Positions 52,233 to 53,576 of a stretch of 53,576 nucleotides of DNA are shown here, piece after piece (within the stretch, counting starts at the first letter, position 1; every line of letters starts with the position of its first letter). The stretch lies in the NCBI GenBank assembly GCA_003427395.1, contig BFEA01000360.1, positions 1,520,488-1,574,063 of the forward strand, given 5' to 3'. The position numbers and the translations under genes are program-made. The stretch is from Chara braunii. Lineage: Eukaryota > Streptophyta > Charophyceae > Charales > Characeae. Below the pieces are notes generated by a model, which did not search any database, was not told the DNA's origin, and was given only the letters and a program-made list of their open reading frames with translations.

Positions 52233-53576
52233 TGTCGGTGCGAATACCCTTACAAGGGTATCTGCCCTGGGTTTTTGCAATTAACAGAAAATTGTTTGGT
52301 TTAAAGTTTAAGTATACCGCGCTAAGCGCGGCTGCGTTTGTAATTGTGTTGACTGGGTGGTTGACCACAATAGCGAGTGCGTGGGCGCGCAGGTTTAAGG
52401 CGNGTGTGATTCTTTTCTGTTGTTGATCGTAAAGCCGGCCCGGACCTCGGTCGTTTTGCTTAGTGATATTATTATTTATTTATTTTTGATTAAGCAGGAA
52501 TTAAGGATATTTTCTTTTGATTGGTACATTTGACCGAGTCGAGCGCGCGTGCGGAGAACGACCCCGACGACGGCATCGGCAATAACGGCGCGATTTCGTG
52601 CGGTAAGCGGGATGTCGTAGGATGGCGCGCTGGGCAATTATGGCATGGTATAAGCAAGCCGACGCGGGCACTGGGAGCCGCGCAGCCGGTTTGTTGGCCC
52701 AAAGCGCTGCGCCCCACCGTCTTGTATGGTACTCTGCGGACGTGGGTCTCAGGCTTGGGCTTAGCCCTATAGGTTACGACATTGGACTGACACTACGAAG
52801 GTTCGGGGATCGAGGCCGGCGAGCGCCGACGCAGCGGCAGTGGAGCATCGAGGAGGGAGCCGATGGGGTTGAGGGCCGTGGGGCTATCCCCCTTGGTTTT
52901 GCCATCGACGGCGTTCGATCGGTGGTGGCGTTTTCTCTAAGTGAATCATTTTTACAACGTAATATTAATATGTTTTTTTTATGTGCCCCGACGTCCATTT
53001 GGCTTAAACGTGGGGCCGGATTGAGTGGCTGCTCCGACAGTCGAGGACCTTGAGCACGCGCCCTCTTTTGACTGGCCTACGGGTTTCTGTGCGTTCGGTA
53101 TGCCGGCGAAATTCTTCTATCCCACCCGTCTCAAAACAAGGGCCGAGGAGTTCAGCGGGCGTGCGAGCTGATGGGTGACTGGCCACGTGGAGGAGGAAGT
53201 CGGGGTGTCGTGGGCCAAAAGGGGCGCCCAGCCTAATTGCCCGCGACTTATGACAAGAGGATTGAGTGTGAGCGAGCCTGCTGGGACCCGTATGGACGGT
53301 GAACTATGCCTAANNAGGGGCTAGGGGGCGCCAGGACAGCGGCCGGAGAGCCCAGGCCGCTGTTCACGCGAAGGCCTTCAAAGTCTCCATTTGAATATTT
53401 GCTACTACCGCCAAGGTCTGCGCTGGGACCCGTTCTTGCCCAGGTTGATGCTACGGCTTCACAGGAGGCCCGGTGACCGCCCACTTGTCAAAGGAATCGG
53501 AGTCACCCCGACAGCGGAGCGTAGGTTGCATGCTTCAGATGAGATGGGCAGGTGAGTTGCTACGCACTGCTTGGCG
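52233..53576. other. GC-rich segment without a recognisable gene
   Basis: Base composition rises sharply after about 52233 (TGTCGGTGCG). Two palindromes are visible, ATACCCTTACAAGGGTAT (52244-52261) and CCGCGCTAAGCGCGG (52317-52331). Unknown bases lie at 52403 and 53314-53315. Open frames on both strands have no domain that I can name. It could be the start of another element's LTR (it begins TG) or host intergenic DNA. Confidence 0.4.

Noticed and set aside
1-53576. Possibility of a bacterial or phage region, CRISPR array or defence system
   Set aside because: No prokaryotic gene spacing, ribosome-binding sites or regular spacer-repeat pattern. The GIY-YIG and RT pair belongs to a Penelope-like element and not to a retron or defence RT, as the motifs and the hammerheads show.

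Overview
The window looks like repeat-dense nuclear DNA of a plant-lineage eukaryote; I see no host gene, rRNA gene, intact tRNA gene or CRISPR array. The style of the elements (Ty3/gypsy pol, a primer-binding site for tRNA-Asp, a zinc-knuckle/coiled-coil protein before a GIY-YIG/reverse-transcriptase protein) makes me think of a streptophyte alga such as Chara. That assignment is an inference from familiarity and no search was run. Most coding regions are interrupted by stops and frameshifts, so the elements are mostly relics.

The layout is nested. (1) 1-6627 is the 3' part of a plus-strand Ty3/gypsy element (element A): end of RNase H, integrase, an extra acidic ORF, a long 3' untranslated region with three minisatellites, a polypurine tract and the start of its 3' LTR. 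(2) Element B (6628-50077, minus strand) is inserted in that LTR. It has direct LTRs of about 7.3 and 6.9 kb, a perfect 18-nt primer-binding site for tRNA-Asp, gag-protease-RT-RNase H-integrase, and a 4-bp target duplication (ACGG). Without its own insertions it would be about 25 kb. (3) Between its 5' LTR and gag, B carries a decayed reading region made of tandem copies of an unrecognised domain of about 120-150 residues; one more copy lies inside each LTR. An ORF antisense to pol lies near the 3' LTR. (4) The integrase gene of B is split by a 17.6-kb tandem array (about 17111-34753) of a Penelope-like element on the plus strand: four pseudo-LTRs alternating with three coding segments. Each segment encodes a CCHC/coiled-coil protein, then a GIY-YIG nuclease placed before the RT, which is the permuted order known from the Naiad/Chlamys group. 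Every pseudo-LTR carries a type I hammerhead ribozyme or its remnant. (5) Two related MITEs (7824-8155 and 42221-42498) with 8-bp target duplications sit in B. (6) 50082-53576 continues the flank beyond B: degenerate repeats, then GC-rich DNA without a recognisable gene.

The order of events can be read from the nesting: A first, B into A's LTR, then the Penelope-like array and the MITEs into B. The strongest signals are the hammerhead-bearing permuted Penelope-like array with a short-homology junction, the giant LTRs of B, and the tandem unknown domain that spans the LTR and leader of B.
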